Shown in pieces: positions 45,559 through 54,783 of a stretch of DNA of 64,000 nucleotides. A model generated the notes under the pieces. The model ran no database searches, was not told the origin of the DNA, and saw only the letters and a program-made list of their open reading frames with translations. The translations under genes were made by a program, and so were the position numbers. The stretch lies in assembly GCF_014205675.1 (NCBI RefSeq), contig NZ_JACIIX010000011.1:62001-126000 (forward strand), read 5' to 3'. Numbering within the stretch: position 1 is the first letter of the stretch; the number at the start of each line of letters is the position of its first letter. This DNA comes from Novispirillum itersonii (GTDB lineage: Bacteria > Pseudomonadota > Alphaproteobacteria > Rhodospirillales > Rhodospirillaceae).

Positions 45559-46926
45559 ATGTCCGCCTTCTCCAAGCCTAACGCGGCCCCGGTCGCCAGC
45601 CGCGACGATCTGGTCGCCTATCTGGAAAGCGGGTCCCGTTCCCGGGACGAGTGGCGGATCGGCACCGAGCACGAGAAATTCCCGTTCCGCATCGCCGATG
45701 GCAGCACCCTGTCCTATGACGAGCCGGGCGGAATCCGCGATATCCTGAAGGGGATGGAACAGTTCGGCTGGACCCCGGTCCGGGAAGGCGACAACGTGAT
45801 CGCCATGACCCGCGAGGATGGGGCCTCCATCTCGCTGGAACCGGCAGGACAGCTGGAACTGTCCGGGGCCCAGCTGGAAACCCTGCACCAGACCTGTGTC
45901 GAGGTGACCACCCACCGCCGCCACATCAAGCAGGTGGCCGAAGCCAACGGTGTCGGTCTGATCGGCCTCGGTTTCCACCCCACCGCCCGCCGCGACCAGA
46001 TGCACTGGATGCCCAAGGGCCGCTACCGCATCATGCGCGACTATATGCCCAAGGTCGGCACCATGGGGCTGGACATGATGCTGCGGACCTGCACCGTGCA
46101 GGTCAACCTCGACCACGGCTCGGAAGCCGATATGGTGCAGAAGATGCGGGTGTCGATGGCCCTGCAACCGGTTGCCACCGCCCTGTTCGCCAACAGCCCC
46201 TTCACCGAGGGCAAGCCGAACGGCTTCAAAAGCTACCGCGCCCATGTCTGGACCGATACCGACAACGCCCGCTCCGGGAACCTTGATCTGGTGTTCGAGG
46301 ACGGATTCGGCTTTGAACGCTACGCCGATTACCTGCTTGATGTGCCGATGTACTTTGTCTACCGCGATGGTGGATACATTGACGCCTCCGGCCAGTCGTT
46401 CCGCGATTTCATGGCAGGCCGCCTGCCCGCCTACCCCGGCCAGACCCCGACCATGGGGGACTGGGCGGACCACATGTCCACCGCCTTCCCCGACGTGCGC
46501 CTGAAGAAATATCTGGAAATGCGCGGCGCCGACGGCGGGCCGTGGGATCGCCTGTGCGCCCTGCCTGCCCTGTGGACCGGCCTGCTGTATGACCAGACCG
46601 CACTGGATGCGGCGTGGGATCTGGTGAAGGACTGGACCGCCGAGGACCGTCACCGGCTGGTGGCCGATGTGCCGCGTCTGGCCCTGCAAGCCACCATCGG
46701 CGGCCGCAGCGTGCAGGAGGTCGCAAAGCAGGTGCTGGAAATCGCCCACGACGGTCTGGCCCGCCGGGCCCGCCTGAACAGCGCCGGAGACAATGAAACC
46801 GGCTTCCTGACCCCGCTGCGCGAGATTGCCGACAGCGGTATGACCGCTGCGGACCGCCTGCTGGAGGCCTACGACCAAAAGTGGAAGGGAGACATCAGCC
46901 GGATTTTCCAGGATTACGGCTACTGA
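45559..46926 (+). CDS. gshA: Glutamate-cysteine ligase, alphaproteobacterial/plant type
   Basis: A 455-residue ATP-dependent ligase making gamma-glutamylcysteine, first step of glutathione synthesis. The start WRIGTEHEKFPFRIADG, the pattern SISLEPAGQLELSGAQLETLHQT and GFHPTARRDQMHWMPKGRYRIM define the plant-like class (as in alphaproteobacteria). RTCTVQVNLDHGSEADMV and PFTEGKPNGFKSYRAHVWTDTD are further signatures. ATG 45559 has AGGAG eight bases upstream. A strong terminator ends the unit, so it stands alone or with rsmE. gshB is not in the window. Confidence 0.95.
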   Translation: MSAFSKPNAAPVASRDDLVAYLESGSRSRDEWRIGTEHEKFPFRIADGSTLSYDEPGGIRDILKGMEQFGWTPVREGDNVIAMTREDGASISLEPAGQLELSGAQLETLHQTCVEVTTHRRHIKQVAEANGVGLIGLGFHPTARRDQMHWMPKGRYRIMRDYMPKVGTMGLDMMLRTCTVQVNLDHGSEADMVQKMRVSMALQPVATALFANSPFTEGKPNGFKSYRAHVWTDTDNARSGNLDLVFEDGFGFERYADYLLDVPMYFVYRDGGYIDASGQSFRDFMAGRLPAYPGQTPTMGDWADHMSTAFPDVRLKKYLEMRGADGGPWDRLCALPALWTGLLYDQTALDAAWDLVKDWTAEDRHRLVADVPRLALQATIGGRSVQEVAKQVLEIAHDGLARRARLNSAGDNETGFLTPLREIADSGMTAADRLLEAYDQKWKGDISRIFQDYGY

Positions 46927-46981
46927 CCGGGAAAAGACCGTTCATTCCCGGATGATCCCCTCTTTTATTTCATGGTTTTAT

Positions 46982-47022
46982 CATAAAGCCCGACTGGTCT
47001 CCGGTCGGGCTTTATGCTTTTT
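46982..47022 (+). terminator. Strong intrinsic terminator of gshA
   Basis: A perfect 13-bp stem CATAAAGCCCGAC (46982-46994) and GTCGGGCTTTATG (47004-47016) is followed by CTTTTTT. The stem starts 55 bases after the gshA stop. Confidence 0.93.
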
Positions 47023-47055
47023 TCCCCGTTGCCATACCACTTCCCCATAGGTCGT

Positions 47056-47069
47056 TTGATGCAGGTCAA
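47056..47069 (+). promoter_or_regulatory. FNR-like site TTGAT-N4-GTCAA
   Basis: TTGATGCAGGTCAA differs from the perfect FNR consensus TTGAT-N4-ATCAA at one half-site base. It lies in the gap between the gshA terminator and the 4HB-type chemoreceptor gene, 259 bases before that gene's ATG. The window encodes an FnrL-type protein (53816-54550), so oxygen control of this receptor is possible. Confidence 0.5.
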
Positions 47070-47213
47070 TCCGCCCGGTTAAGGTTGCGCTACGCTGCGT
47101 TCTTTGAGAGAGTCCTTGAGTAAACTAAGGTAAACCAACAGGGCGAATGGTACGGGGAACATACGGGATAAACACCTGAGACCGGAAGGCGGGCGCGGCT
47201 TTCCGGGACACAG

Positions 47214-47249
47214 GGCAAACCTCCGGTCCCAGGCAAACCTCCGGTCCCA
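47214..47249. repeat. Perfect 18-bp tandem duplication
   Basis: GGCAAACCTCCGGTCCCA occurs at 47214-47231 and 47232-47249, between the FNR-like site and the start of the chemoreceptor. The remaining part of the 46927-47327 gap has no gene. It may be recent slippage within an untranslated leader. Confidence 0.75.
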
Positions 47250-47327
47250 CAGGGGCACCGCCGGAGACATCCGGGCCAGACTCCGGCAGGATGCCCGGAG
47301 CCAGCAGAACAGGGGCAGCTGATCCTT

Positions 47328-49328
47328 ATGCGTGTATTCAAGACCATGAAGATTGGAACCCGTCTTGTTGCCGGGTTTTCTGTGGTTTTCACCCTGTCGA
47401 CCCTGGTCGCGATCGGCACCGTCTGGATGTTCGAGAACGTCGCCGGGCATGTGCGCATCATCTCGGGGGCCTCCACCAACGCCGTACTGGCTGTACAGCT
47501 GGACCGGCAGGTGCTGGCCTATGACAAGTACGTCTCGGCCTATATTCAGGTCCCCAGCCCGGAAAATGCCAGGTCTGTTGACGTCGAACAGAAACGTCTT
47601 GATGAACGGATCTCTGCCCTGACCGCCTCCGCCGATGGCACCGAGGTGGCCGCAACCGTTGCCGAGACCGCAACCGCCGTCGCCAGCTACAAAGATATTC
47701 TGGAGCCGACCATGGCTCTGGTTTCCGCCCGGGTCCAGCTGATCACCGACCGGCTGAATCCTCTGTCAGACCGCCTGATCGACGGGGTTTCCGCCATCCG
47801 CACCAAGGCGGCGGAGTCCCGGGACGCCACCCTGACCGAAGTCGCCGGCCGCCTGATCCAGCACATGCTGATGGCCCAGCGGGCGGTGGACGAATTCATG
47901 GTCACCCAGAAGGAAGACGCCTACGCCCGGGCGTGGGAAGAACTGTTCCGCGTTGATGAGGCGATCGCCCAGATTCCGGACGCGGCGCAGGTCAACGCCC
48001 TGTATACCGATTACCAGACCGCCCTGAATGACCTGTCGGCGATCATCGGTGAACTCAGCGCACAGCAGGAAAAGCTGCATACGGTGGAGCGGCAGATCAA
48101 CGCCAGCACCGAACAGACCAAAGTCGCCTCGCTGGAGATGGAACGCCGGATCCAGCAGGAAACCCAGACCAACATCCTCAACAGCCTGCGCGGATCGCAG
48201 ATCACCGTTTCGCTGATCGCCCTGCTCAGCATCGTCGCCGGTGTCACCGCATCCTATCTGATCGGGCGCAGCATCACCCGGCCGATCAACGCCATGACCA
48301 GCGCCATGCGCCGTCTGGCCGAGGGCGATAAATCCACCGAGGTTCCCGGCACCGACCACCGCGACGAAATCGGCGAGATGGCCGCCGCCGTCAGCGTGTT
48401 CAAGGATAATGCGCTGGAAATGGAGCGTCTGGAGCACGAGCGCGCCAAGGCAATGGAGCGGGAGGAAACCGAACGCCGCCAGATCCTGCTCAGCCTTGCC
48501 GATGATCTGGAAAGCCATGTCTCCGGCGCGATTTCCGCGATCAGCGCCTCGGTTGACGGCATGCACGAAACAGCGCAGGTGATGACTGCCACCGCCGAGG
48601 ATACCAGCCGTCAGGCCCACCAGGTGGCGCGGGCCACCCGGGAAACCAACACCAACGTCGAGATTGTTGCCTCCGCCGCCGAAGAGCTGTCCGCCTCAAT
48701 CCACGAAATCTCGGAGCAGGTGGCCCGTTCCGCCTCCATCGCCGGTCAGGCGGTGGAGGAAGCCCGCCGCGCCAATACACAGGTCGAGGGCCTGCTGGCC
48801 GCCACCGATCACATCGGTGAAGTGGTCCGGATGATCACCGCCATCTCGGAACAGACCAACCTGCTGGCCCTGAATGCCACCATTGAGGCCGCCCGTGCCG
48901 GAGATGCCGGAAAAGGCTTTGCCGTGGTCGCCAACGAGGTGAAGACCCTTGCCAACCAGACCGACCGGGCCACCGAGGAAATCGGCCGCCAGATCACCTC
49001 TGTCCAGTCGGCGACCCGCGATGCCGTCAAGGTGATCCAGCGGATTGCCCGGGTGATCGACCGTATGAACGAGATTGCCGCCGCCATCTCCTCCGCCGTG
49101 GAAGAACAGGGGGCGGCCACGCAGGAAATCGCTCGCAACACCCAGCAGGCAGCGATTGGCACCCAGTCGGTCAGCGAGACCATCAGCGAGGTAACGCTGG
49201 CCGCCAAAGAAACCGGCACTCAGGCCGAAGCGGTCCTGACCAGTGCGGATTCCCTGAAGGCACAGGCGGCATCCCTGTCCCGGGCCGTCACCAGCTTTCT
49301 GGAGCAGGTGCGCCACACCAATACCTGA
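47328..49328 (+). CDS. Methyl-accepting chemotaxis protein with four-helix-bundle-like sensor
   Basis: A 666-residue chemoreceptor. TM1 is at ~13-34 ([22 protein letters not shown]). The periplasmic part of ~250 residues is nearly all helical, typical of four-helix-bundle/HBM sensors, not Cache. TM2 is at ~290-310 ([20 protein letters not shown]). HAMP follows, then the signalling hairpin with [20 protein letters not shown]. The C-terminus is [10 protein letters not shown], lacking a CheR pentapeptide. The start is ATG 47328 ([10 protein letters not shown]) with AGGGG 13 bases up, or ATG 47346. An FNR-like site precedes it. The ligand is unknown. Confidence 0.94.
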   Translation: MRVFKTMKIGTRLVAGFSVVFTLSTLVAIGTVWMFENVAGHVRIISGASTNAVLAVQLDRQVLAYDKYVSAYIQVPSPENARSVDVEQKRLDERISALTASADGTEVAATVAETATAVASYKDILEPTMALVSARVQLITDRLNPLSDRLIDGVSAIRTKAAESRDATLTEVAGRLIQHMLMAQRAVDEFMVTQKEDAYARAWEELFRVDEAIAQIPDAAQVNALYTDYQTALNDLSAIIGELSAQQEKLHTVERQINASTEQTKVASLEMERRIQQETQTNILNSLRGSQITVSLIALLSIVAGVTASYLIGRSITRPINAMTSAMRRLAEGDKSTEVPGTDHRDEIGEMAAAVSVFKDNALEMERLEHERAKAMEREETERRQILLSLADDLESHVSGAISAISASVDGMHETAQVMTATAEDTSRQAHQVARATRETNTNVEIVASAAEELSASIHEISEQVARSASIAGQAVEEARRANTQVEGLLAATDHIGEVVRMITAISEQTNLLALNATIEAARAGDAGKGFAVVANEVKTLANQTDRATEEIGRQITSVQSATRDAVKVIQRIARVIDRMNEIAAAISSAVEEQGAATQEIARNTQQAAIGTQSVSETISEVTLAAKETGTQAEAVLTSADSLKAQAASLSRAVTSFLEQVRHTNT

Positions 49329-49668
49329 TCCCCCTTTCCGGTTCAGACCTTGCCTTTTTTCCGGCCCCTGTCCGCCTTTCCGGACCGGGGCCGTTTCTTT
49401 TTTCGATGTGCCCACCCTGCCCCACAGCAGGAGTGCGAAGCATTTTCAGACACGAAAAGCGGGAAATTTTCGACGATACCAATCGAAAGATGATATCTAT
49501 AGGTATTATGGTCGTATTTACCCATAATTTTAAAAAGAGATAATTGGCTTTAACAGTATTCACAGAAATCAAATTAATCTGACCGTCTGGTCAGATTTCA
49601 TATCTTTGGCGTATTTATACTCAGGGACACAGTCCCGCTGACTGCGCCGGAAGAGAGGAGACATCCAG
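49329..49668. other. AT-rich promoter region before the second dCache chemoreceptor
   Basis: A 340-base gap without a gene. Its part from ~49440 to 49640 has much lower GC than the rest of the window. It holds a 22-bp palindrome (49576-49597) and several TATAAT-like words, but I cannot fix a single promoter. The start of the gap (49340-49400) contains GGCCCC/GGGGCC type pairing with a T-run (the receptor's likely terminator). Confidence 0.55.
49576..49597 (+). promoter_or_regulatory. 22-bp palindrome resembling a TetR-family operator
   Basis: AATCTGACC (49576-49584) and GGTCAGATT (49589-49597) are perfect reverse complements around GTCT. The core TGACC-N4-GGTCA has the form of TetR-family operators (for example RutR-type sites). 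It lies 72 bases before the start of the second dCache receptor, at a position suited for repression. No tetR gene is in the window. Confidence 0.6.
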
Positions 49669-51645
49669 ATGGCTGAAGGCCTTCTTTCCCGCCCGACACC
49701 CCGTCAGGGCAAGAGCATGATGACCCGCATCCTGCTGACCCTGTCCGGCTTTGTTGTTGCAGTTTTTCTGATCTTTGCAGTCTATACCGACGTTTATGAG
49801 CGCCAGTCGATTGAAAAGTCAGTCGAAACCACCATGACCGGTATCGGCACATCAGCAGCCCTGAACGCCCACAACTGGCTGTCCGCCCGCATCACCCTGA
49901 TTGATGTGCTGGCCCATATGGCGGCCCCGGATTTCAGCAAAGACCGTATTCAGGATCTGGTCAGCAACAAGATCTTTTTTGACACCTACATCATGGTGTT
50001 TATCGGCATGGAAGCCGACGGGGCCTTCCCGCATGCCCCGGTCCGGCAGATGCCGGAGGGCTACGACCCCCGCAAGCGGGGCTGGTATCAGCTGGCCAAG
50101 ACCTTCGGCAAGGCAACCATCACGGAACCCTATGTTGACGCCTCCACCAAGGAACTGGTGGTGTCAGTGGTTGCTCCGGTCCATCAGGGCACCACGACGC
50201 TGGGGGTCGCCGGTGGTGATTTCTCCATCGCCGATCTGGCAAAAAGCATCGGTGCCATCAGGCTGGGCGAAAAGAGCAGTGCTTTTATCGTCGACAGCAA
50301 AGGCACCATCCTGATCCATCCCCGCCCGGAGCTGCTGACCAAACCCCTGAAGGATCTCTACCCGCAGCAGACTCCGTCCGTCAGCACCACACGGCAGACC
50401 GCTTCCGGCCCGCAGGGGGAGGATCTGGTTCAGTTCTTCCCGCTCAACCTGCCCGGCGTTGACTGGTATCTGGCGGTCAGCATTGATCACGCGGAAGCGT
50501 TCTCGGCCCTGACCAAATTCCGGACCTCCACCCTGATTGCCTGCATCCTTGCCGCACTGGTGCTGGTGCTGGTGATGCGGCAGGTGGTCCGGCGTCTGGT
50601 GGCGCAGCCGTTGCAGGCAATGACCCTGACCATGAAGCGGCTGGCCGAAGGCAACCGCACAGACGACATTCCCGGAACCGACCGCACTGACGAAATCGGC
50701 GCCATGGCCAATGCCGTTCTGGTGTTCCGCCACAACGCCGAGGAGCGGGCGCGGCTGGAAGCGGAACAGGGCGCCGAGATTGCGGCCCGCGAACAGCGCT
50801 CCGGAAAAATGAACAGCCTGCTACAGACCTTTGATCAGGATCTGTCGCGGGTGCTGGAAACCGTCACCTCCGCTGCCACCCAGCTGGAAGCGACCGCCAA
50901 GGTCCTGTCCGGCACAGCGGAACGCTCGGCGCAGGATGCCACCATCGCCGCCGCCGCCACCGAAGAGGCCTCGGTCAACGTCCGCAGCGTCTCGGCCTCG
51001 ACCGATCAGCTCGCCACCTCAATTTCCCACATCGCGGAGCGGGCCGGACAGTCACGGACCGTTGCCGAACAGGCCCGCCAGTCGGCGGAGCGGACGGACG
51101 CGACGGTCCAGTCGCTGGTGGAAGCCACCGACCGCATCAGCCAGATCATCGGCCTGATCAATGACATCGCCAGCCAGACCAACCTGCTGGCCCTGAATGC
51201 CACCATTGAGGCGGCCCGCGCCGGAGAAGCCGGGAAAGGCTTTGCCGTCGTTGCCAACGAAGTGAAAAGTCTGGCCAACCAGACCGCCAAGGCCACCGGA
51301 GACATCGGCGCACAGATCACCGAGATCCAGAAGGTGTCGGGCGAGGTGGTGTCGGCGATCCGGGATATTGCCCGGGTCATCACCGATATCAACGCACTGG
51401 CGGAAGATATTTCCTCGGCCGTCGCCCAGCAGGGCGACTCCACCCGCGCCATCGCCGTCAACGTCTCCGAAGCGGCGAAAGGCACGCAGGATGTCGCCCA
51501 GAGCGTGATCAGCGTGACCGAAGGAGCCCGGGAAACCGGGGACAGCGCCGGTCAGGTTCTGGCCTCCGCCGCCGAGCTGGCCCGCCAGTCGGTGACCATG
51601 AAAACGCAGGTGGAAGCCTTCTTCAACCAGATCCGGGGCCTGTAA
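49669..51645 (+). CDS. Methyl-accepting chemotaxis protein with dCache sensor
   Basis: A 658-residue chemoreceptor of the same length and layout as the one at 40886-42862. TM1 is at ~20-42 ([23 protein letters not shown]). The Cache sensor holds [43 protein letters not shown], with the ligand motif R-x-x-W-Y. TM2 is at ~288-308. HAMP and the signalling domain follow ([20 protein letters not shown]). The C-terminus is FFNQIRGL. Strong similarity to the other receptor in the cytoplasmic half suggests duplication, with divergence in the sensor. A palindrome precedes it. Confidence 0.95.
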   Translation: MAEGLLSRPTPRQGKSMMTRILLTLSGFVVAVFLIFAVYTDVYERQSIEKSVETTMTGIGTSAALNAHNWLSARITLIDVLAHMAAPDFSKDRIQDLVSNKIFFDTYIMVFIGMEADGAFPHAPVRQMPEGYDPRKRGWYQLAKTFGKATITEPYVDASTKELVVSVVAPVHQGTTTLGVAGGDFSIADLAKSIGAIRLGEKSSAFIVDSKGTILIHPRPELLTKPLKDLYPQQTPSVSTTRQTASGPQGEDLVQFFPLNLPGVDWYLAVSIDHAEAFSALTKFRTSTLIACILAALVLVLVMRQVVRRLVAQPLQAMTLTMKRLAEGNRTDDIPGTDRTDEIGAMANAVLVFRHNAEERARLEAEQGAEIAAREQRSGKMNSLLQTFDQDLSRVLETVTSAATQLEATAKVLSGTAERSAQDATIAAAATEEASVNVRSVSASTDQLATSISHIAERAGQSRTVAEQARQSAERTDATVQSLVEATDRISQIIGLINDIASQTNLLALNATIEAARAGEAGKGFAVVANEVKSLANQTAKATGDIGAQITEIQKVSGEVVSAIRDIARVITDINALAEDISSAVAQQGDSTRAIAVNVSEAAKGTQDVAQSVISVTEGARETGDSAGQVLASAAELARQSVTMKTQVEAFFNQIRGL

Positions 51646-51656
51646 CAGGACCGAGG

Positions 51657-51692
51657 CCGCTGCCGGGGGAAACAGCCTCCCCCCGGCAGCGG
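51657..51692. terminator. Terminator between the chemoreceptor and panC
   Basis: CCGCTGCCGGGGG (51657-51669) and CCCCCGGCAGCGG (51680-51692) form a 13-bp stem followed by TTTCAT on the plus strand. It lies between two convergent genes, 12 bases after the receptor stop. Confidence 0.8.
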
Positions 51693-51707
51693 TTTCATCA
51701 CCGGGCT

Positions 51708-52571
51708 TTACGGCTGCACACCAATGTTATCAATCAGGCGGGTGCGACCCAGGAAGGCCGCCACGAACAGACGGGCCGGGCGGGTCAGTTCCGTCACCGG
51801 GGTCAGGGTTTCGGCATCCCGCAGTTCCAGATAATCCACCGCGCGGAACCCGCTGTCCAACAGGGCCGCAGTGGCGGCAGCGCAGGCCTCAGTCACCGGA
51901 CGTCCTCCGGCCAGTGCCCCGGCGGTCTCGGTCAGAATCGCGTGAATCCGGGCCGCGACCGGCCGTTCTTCCGCCGACAGGTAGGCATTGCGCGACGACA
52001 TCGCCAGCCCATCCGCTTCCCGCACGATCGGCGCCCCGATCACCTCCACCGGAATGTCCAGATCCCGCACCAGACGGCGGATCACCATCAGCTGCTGGAA
52101 ATCCTTTTCCCCGAACACCGCCACATCCGGCAGGGCCTGCAACAGCAGCTTGGTGACAATCGTGGCCACCCCCCGGAAATGACCGGGCCGGGCATCCCCA
52201 CACAGACCGGCAGAAACCCCGCTGACCTCGACCATGGTCGAGGCCCCTTCCGGGTACATCTCCGCAACCGTCGGCAGATACACCAGATGGCCTCCGGCGG
52301 CGGCAATCGCCGCGCTGTCCTGCTCCGGCTGACGCGGATAGGCCGAGAAATCCTCTGTCGGGCCGAACTGGGTGGGATTGACGAAGACCGACACCACCAC
52401 CCGGTCGGCCTTGGTCAGGGCCAGCCGGACAAGGCTCATATGCCCGGCATGCAGTGCGCCCATGGTCGGCACCAGTGCCACGGTCAGCCCGGCCGCCCGC
52501 CAGTCCCGCACCTGCGCCCGCAGCTCCGCGACCGAACGCGCCACCGCGCATGAGTTACCCTGTGTCATCAT
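51708..52571 (-). CDS. panC: Pantoate-beta-alanine ligase PanC
   Basis: A 287-residue enzyme joining pantoate and beta-alanine with ATP (coenzyme A pathway). ALVPTMGALHAGHMSLVRLA holds the nucleotide motif HAGH (HIGH-like). VSVFVNPTQFGPTEDFSAYPR, GHFRGVATIVTKLL, and FGEKDFQQLMVIRRLV, followed by READGLAMSSRNAYL (KMSxS-like SSRN) are all intact. Starts at 52571 or 52568 are equally possible; AAGG lies five bases before the first. It follows panB on the same strand, but an intrinsic-terminator-like hairpin lies between them. Confidence 0.96.
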   Translation of the reverse strand: MMTQGNSCAVARSVAELRAQVRDWRAAGLTVALVPTMGALHAGHMSLVRLALTKADRVVVSVFVNPTQFGPTEDFSAYPRQPEQDSAAIAAAGGHLVYLPTVAEMYPEGASTMVEVSGVSAGLCGDARPGHFRGVATIVTKLLLQALPDVAVFGEKDFQQLMVIRRLVRDLDIPVEVIGAPIVREADGLAMSSRNAYLSAEERPVAARIHAILTETAGALAGGRPVTEACAAATAALLDSGFRAVDYLELRDAETLTPVTELTRPARLFVAAFLGRTRLIDNIGVQP

Positions 52572-52621
52572 CAACGCCTTATCTTCAGACTGTCTGCTGT
52601 GGCCCGGTGAACAGGCCTTCC

Positions 52622-52658
52622 CATAAAAACGCCGCCCGGCTTTGCAGCGGGCGGCGTT
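52622..52658 (-). terminator. Intrinsic terminator between panB and panC
   Basis: AACGCCGCCCG (52628-52638) and CGGGCGGCGTT (52648-52658) form an 11-bp stem, followed on the minus strand by TTTTT (from 52629 down). It begins 25 bases after the panB stop and lies 50 bases before the panC start. Confidence 0.85.
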
Positions 52659-52682
52659 CCTGTTATCGCAACGGCAAGGGTG

Positions 52683-53525
52683 TCAGACTTCCAGAACCCG
52701 CGGCTTGGCGGGAATGCCGAAGCAGTGTTCGTCCGCCGGGAAGGTCCGGGCCCGGACCTCTTCCGCGTACTGGGCTGCAACAGTGCTGATCTGGCTGCCG
52801 AGATCGGCATAGCGCTTCACGAATTTCGGCTTGAAGGCCGAGAACAGGCCCAGCACGTCTTCGGTCACCAGCACCTGACCGTCACAGGCCGGAGAGGCCC
52901 CGATGCCGATGATCGGCACCTCAACGGCGGCGGTGATCTCCCGCGACAGGCCTTCAACCGTGCCTTCCAGCACAATGTTGAAACATCCGGCCTCCGCCAC
53001 CGCCTTGGCATCAGCCATCACCCGCGCCGCTTCCGCCGCATCCCGGCCATGGGCCCGGAAGCCCCCGGCAGCATGCACCGACTGCGGCTTCAGGCCGATA
53101 TGGCCCATCACCGGGATCCCGCGCTCGGTCAGGAAATGAATGGTATCGGCCAGCTCAGTCCCGCCTTCCAGCTTGACGGCGGCACAGCCGGTTTCGGCCA
53201 TGATCCGGGCCGCATTGCGGAAGGCCTGCTCCCGGCTTTCCTGATAGCTGGCAAACGGCATATCCACCACCACGCAGGCGTGCTGGCTGCCCCGCACCAC
53301 GGCCTTGCCATGGTTGATCATCATATCAACCGTCACCGCCAGCGTGGTGTCCATGCCATAGACCACCATACCAAGGGAGTCGCCGACCAGCAGCAGATCC
53401 ACATGGGGGTCAAGGAACTGGGCCATCGGCGCGGTATAGGCGGTCAGGCAGACAATGGGAACGCCGCCCTTGCGGGCGCGCAGGTCACGGGTGCTGACCC
53501 GCTTGATCGTGGCATGAGCGCTCAT
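52683..53525 (-). CDS. panB: 3-methyl-2-oxobutanoate hydroxymethyltransferase PanB
   Basis: A 280-residue enzyme making ketopantoate from ketoisovalerate and methylene-THF. [35 protein letters not shown] carries the metal Asp, and [43 protein letters not shown] follow. [22 protein letters not shown] is the C-terminal signature. The start ATG 53525 has GAGAGG upstream. The open frame extends upstream to 53684 without homology. It begins the panB-panC unit. The 290-base gap to the fnr gene contains one large hairpin and no gene. Confidence 0.96.
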   Translation of the reverse strand: MSAHATIKRVSTRDLRARKGGVPIVCLTAYTAPMAQFLDPHVDLLLVGDSLGMVVYGMDTTLAVTVDMMINHGKAVVRGSQHACVVVDMPFASYQESREQAFRNAARIMAETGCAAVKLEGGTELADTIHFLTERGIPVMGHIGLKPQSVHAAGGFRAHGRDAAEAARVMADAKAVAEAGCFNIVLEGTVEGLSREITAAVEVPIIGIGASPACDGQVLVTEDVLGLFSAFKPKFVKRYADLGSQISTVAAQYAEEVRARTFPADEHCFGIPAKPRVLEV

Positions 53526-53694
53526 CGTTTCCTCTCGGGTCGCGTGCGGTTTCCGCATCGGCGGGCACTGTCCCCGGTCGCTGTCGCAGACGGAACAGGG
53601 CAGTGTCCCTTTATCCTTGGCCGGCGCGCCCCCGCACGGGGTTGTCCCTGGCTGCTGCCGTTTTACCTGAAGTCGGGCAGTCACGAAAGCGTAA

Positions 53695-53744
53695 AGCCCG
53701 CCGGGAGCCCTGCCGGTGACACATGGCAGGGGACCGGGCGGGCT
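53695..53744 (-). terminator. Two-part hairpin after fnrL
   Basis: An outer stem AGCCCGCC (53695-53702) / GGCGGGCT (53737-53744) encloses an inner stem CCCTGCC (53708-53714) / GGCAGGG (53725-53731). On the minus strand TTTACGC follows, about 70 bases after the fnrL stop. It is the probable end of the ccoG-fnrL transcript. Confidence 0.65.
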
Positions 53745-53815
53745 CTATGGCAGGCACACCGTTTCCGCGAAATCTGATAAAACCAATTCGCAACAACAGT
53801 TAAATGAAAAAAAGC

Positions 53816-54550
53816 TTATTCATCACCATTGCCATCGGCGATCTGCATCAGACTGTCCGCTTTCAGGATCGAGACCACGTTCGGTGACGGCACCTCGATC
53901 AGGCCATCCTTTTTCAGGGTGGTGATGGTGCGGCTGACCGTCTCGATGGTCAGGCCAAGGTAATCCGCCATATCCAGACGGCTCATCGGGACGGCCACCA
54001 CCGCCTCCGAGTCGCCACGGGTGGCAGCCCGGCGCGACAGCATCATCAGAAAATGGGCGACCTTTTCCCGTGCCGTCATCCGCCCCAGCAGCAGCATCTG
54101 TTCCTGCGCGAACCCCAGCTCATCGACCAGACGGCCAAACAGACGGCGGCGGAGATCCGCGTTCTCTTCCATCAGCGACGCCAGCCGCCGTTCAGAAAAG
54201 CGGCACAGCGAGGTCGGGATGATGGTTTCCGCCGAATAGGTATAGCTGCCTGCCAGGCCGAACCCGAAGAAATCCCCCGGGAACAGGAAGCCGACGATCT
54301 GACGGCGGCCATCCGCCATCAGTTTCGACAGTTTCACCGCGCCCTTGACGACGGTGAAGATATGGCTGGCGGCATCGCCTTCCCGGAACACCGTATGGTG
54401 GGCTTCCAGCCGGGCACTGCCCCGGATGCTGCGCAACAGGGCTGACCCCTGCGACCCCAGACCGGCACAGAAGGCCCGGTCTTCCAGATCACAGCAGCCG
54501 CAGTTGGGGCCGGTGTCGGCAATCAGCTTGGCGTAAGGGTCGGCGTTCAT
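53816..54550 (-). CDS. fnrL: FnrL-type oxygen-sensing transcription regulator (Crp/Fnr family)
   Basis: A 244-residue Crp/Fnr protein. The N-terminal Cys group C17, C20, C28 (plus C19) and the later C116 give C-x2-C-x7-C plus one distant Cys. That is the [4Fe-4S] ligand pattern of FnrL-type sensors rather than of FixK. A cyclic-nucleotide-fold domain spans ~45-150. The helix-turn-helix has LGLTIETVSRTITTLKKDG with E203, S206, R207, the residues that in FNR read TTGAT. The start overlaps the ccoS stop (ATGA). It sits at the end of the cbb3 assembly operon and likely controls it through the FNR-type sites found upstream of ccoN and ccoG. Confidence 0.92.
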   Translation of the reverse strand: MNADPYAKLIADTGPNCGCCDLEDRAFCAGLGSQGSALLRSIRGSARLEAHHTVFREGDAASHIFTVVKGAVKLSKLMADGRRQIVGFLFPGDFFGFGLAGSYTYSAETIIPTSLCRFSERRLASLMEENADLRRRLFGRLVDELGFAQEQMLLLGRMTAREKVAHFLMMLSRRAATRGDSEAVVAVPMSRLDMADYLGLTIETVSRTITTLKKDGLIEVPSPNVVSILKADSLMQIADGNGDE

Positions 54551-54783
54551 GTCGGGCCTCCCGCAGAACCGGCCGGACGGTTGGGGCCGCCCGGCGGAGA
54601 AACCGGACCATCAGCCTCACCCGGCGGTGTCGGTTTCATCATGTCATCGTCGTCGAACAGGATCCGGTGCGCTGCCCCGTCAAGATCATCAAACTGACCG
54701 GACTTGAGCGCCCACAGGAACGCCGCCAGCCCGAGCAGGCCGAGCATGAGCGCGACCGGAATCAGCATCAGCAGCGATGACAT
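54547..54783 (-). CDS. ccoS: cbb3 oxidase maturation protein CcoS
   Basis: A 78-residue single-helix membrane protein (MLIPVALMLGLLGLAAFLWAL) with the CcoS signature WALKSGQFDDLDGAAHRILFDDD. CcoS is needed to insert haem and copper into CcoN. The tail is Pro/Gly-rich. The start overlaps the ccoI stop by one base (TGATG) and its stop overlaps the fnrL start (ATGA), so ccoI, ccoS and fnrL are translationally coupled. Confidence 0.95.
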   Translation of the reverse strand: MSSLLMLIPVALMLGLLGLAAFLWALKSGQFDDLDGAAHRILFDDDDMMKPTPPGEADGPVSPPGGPNRPAGSAGGPT

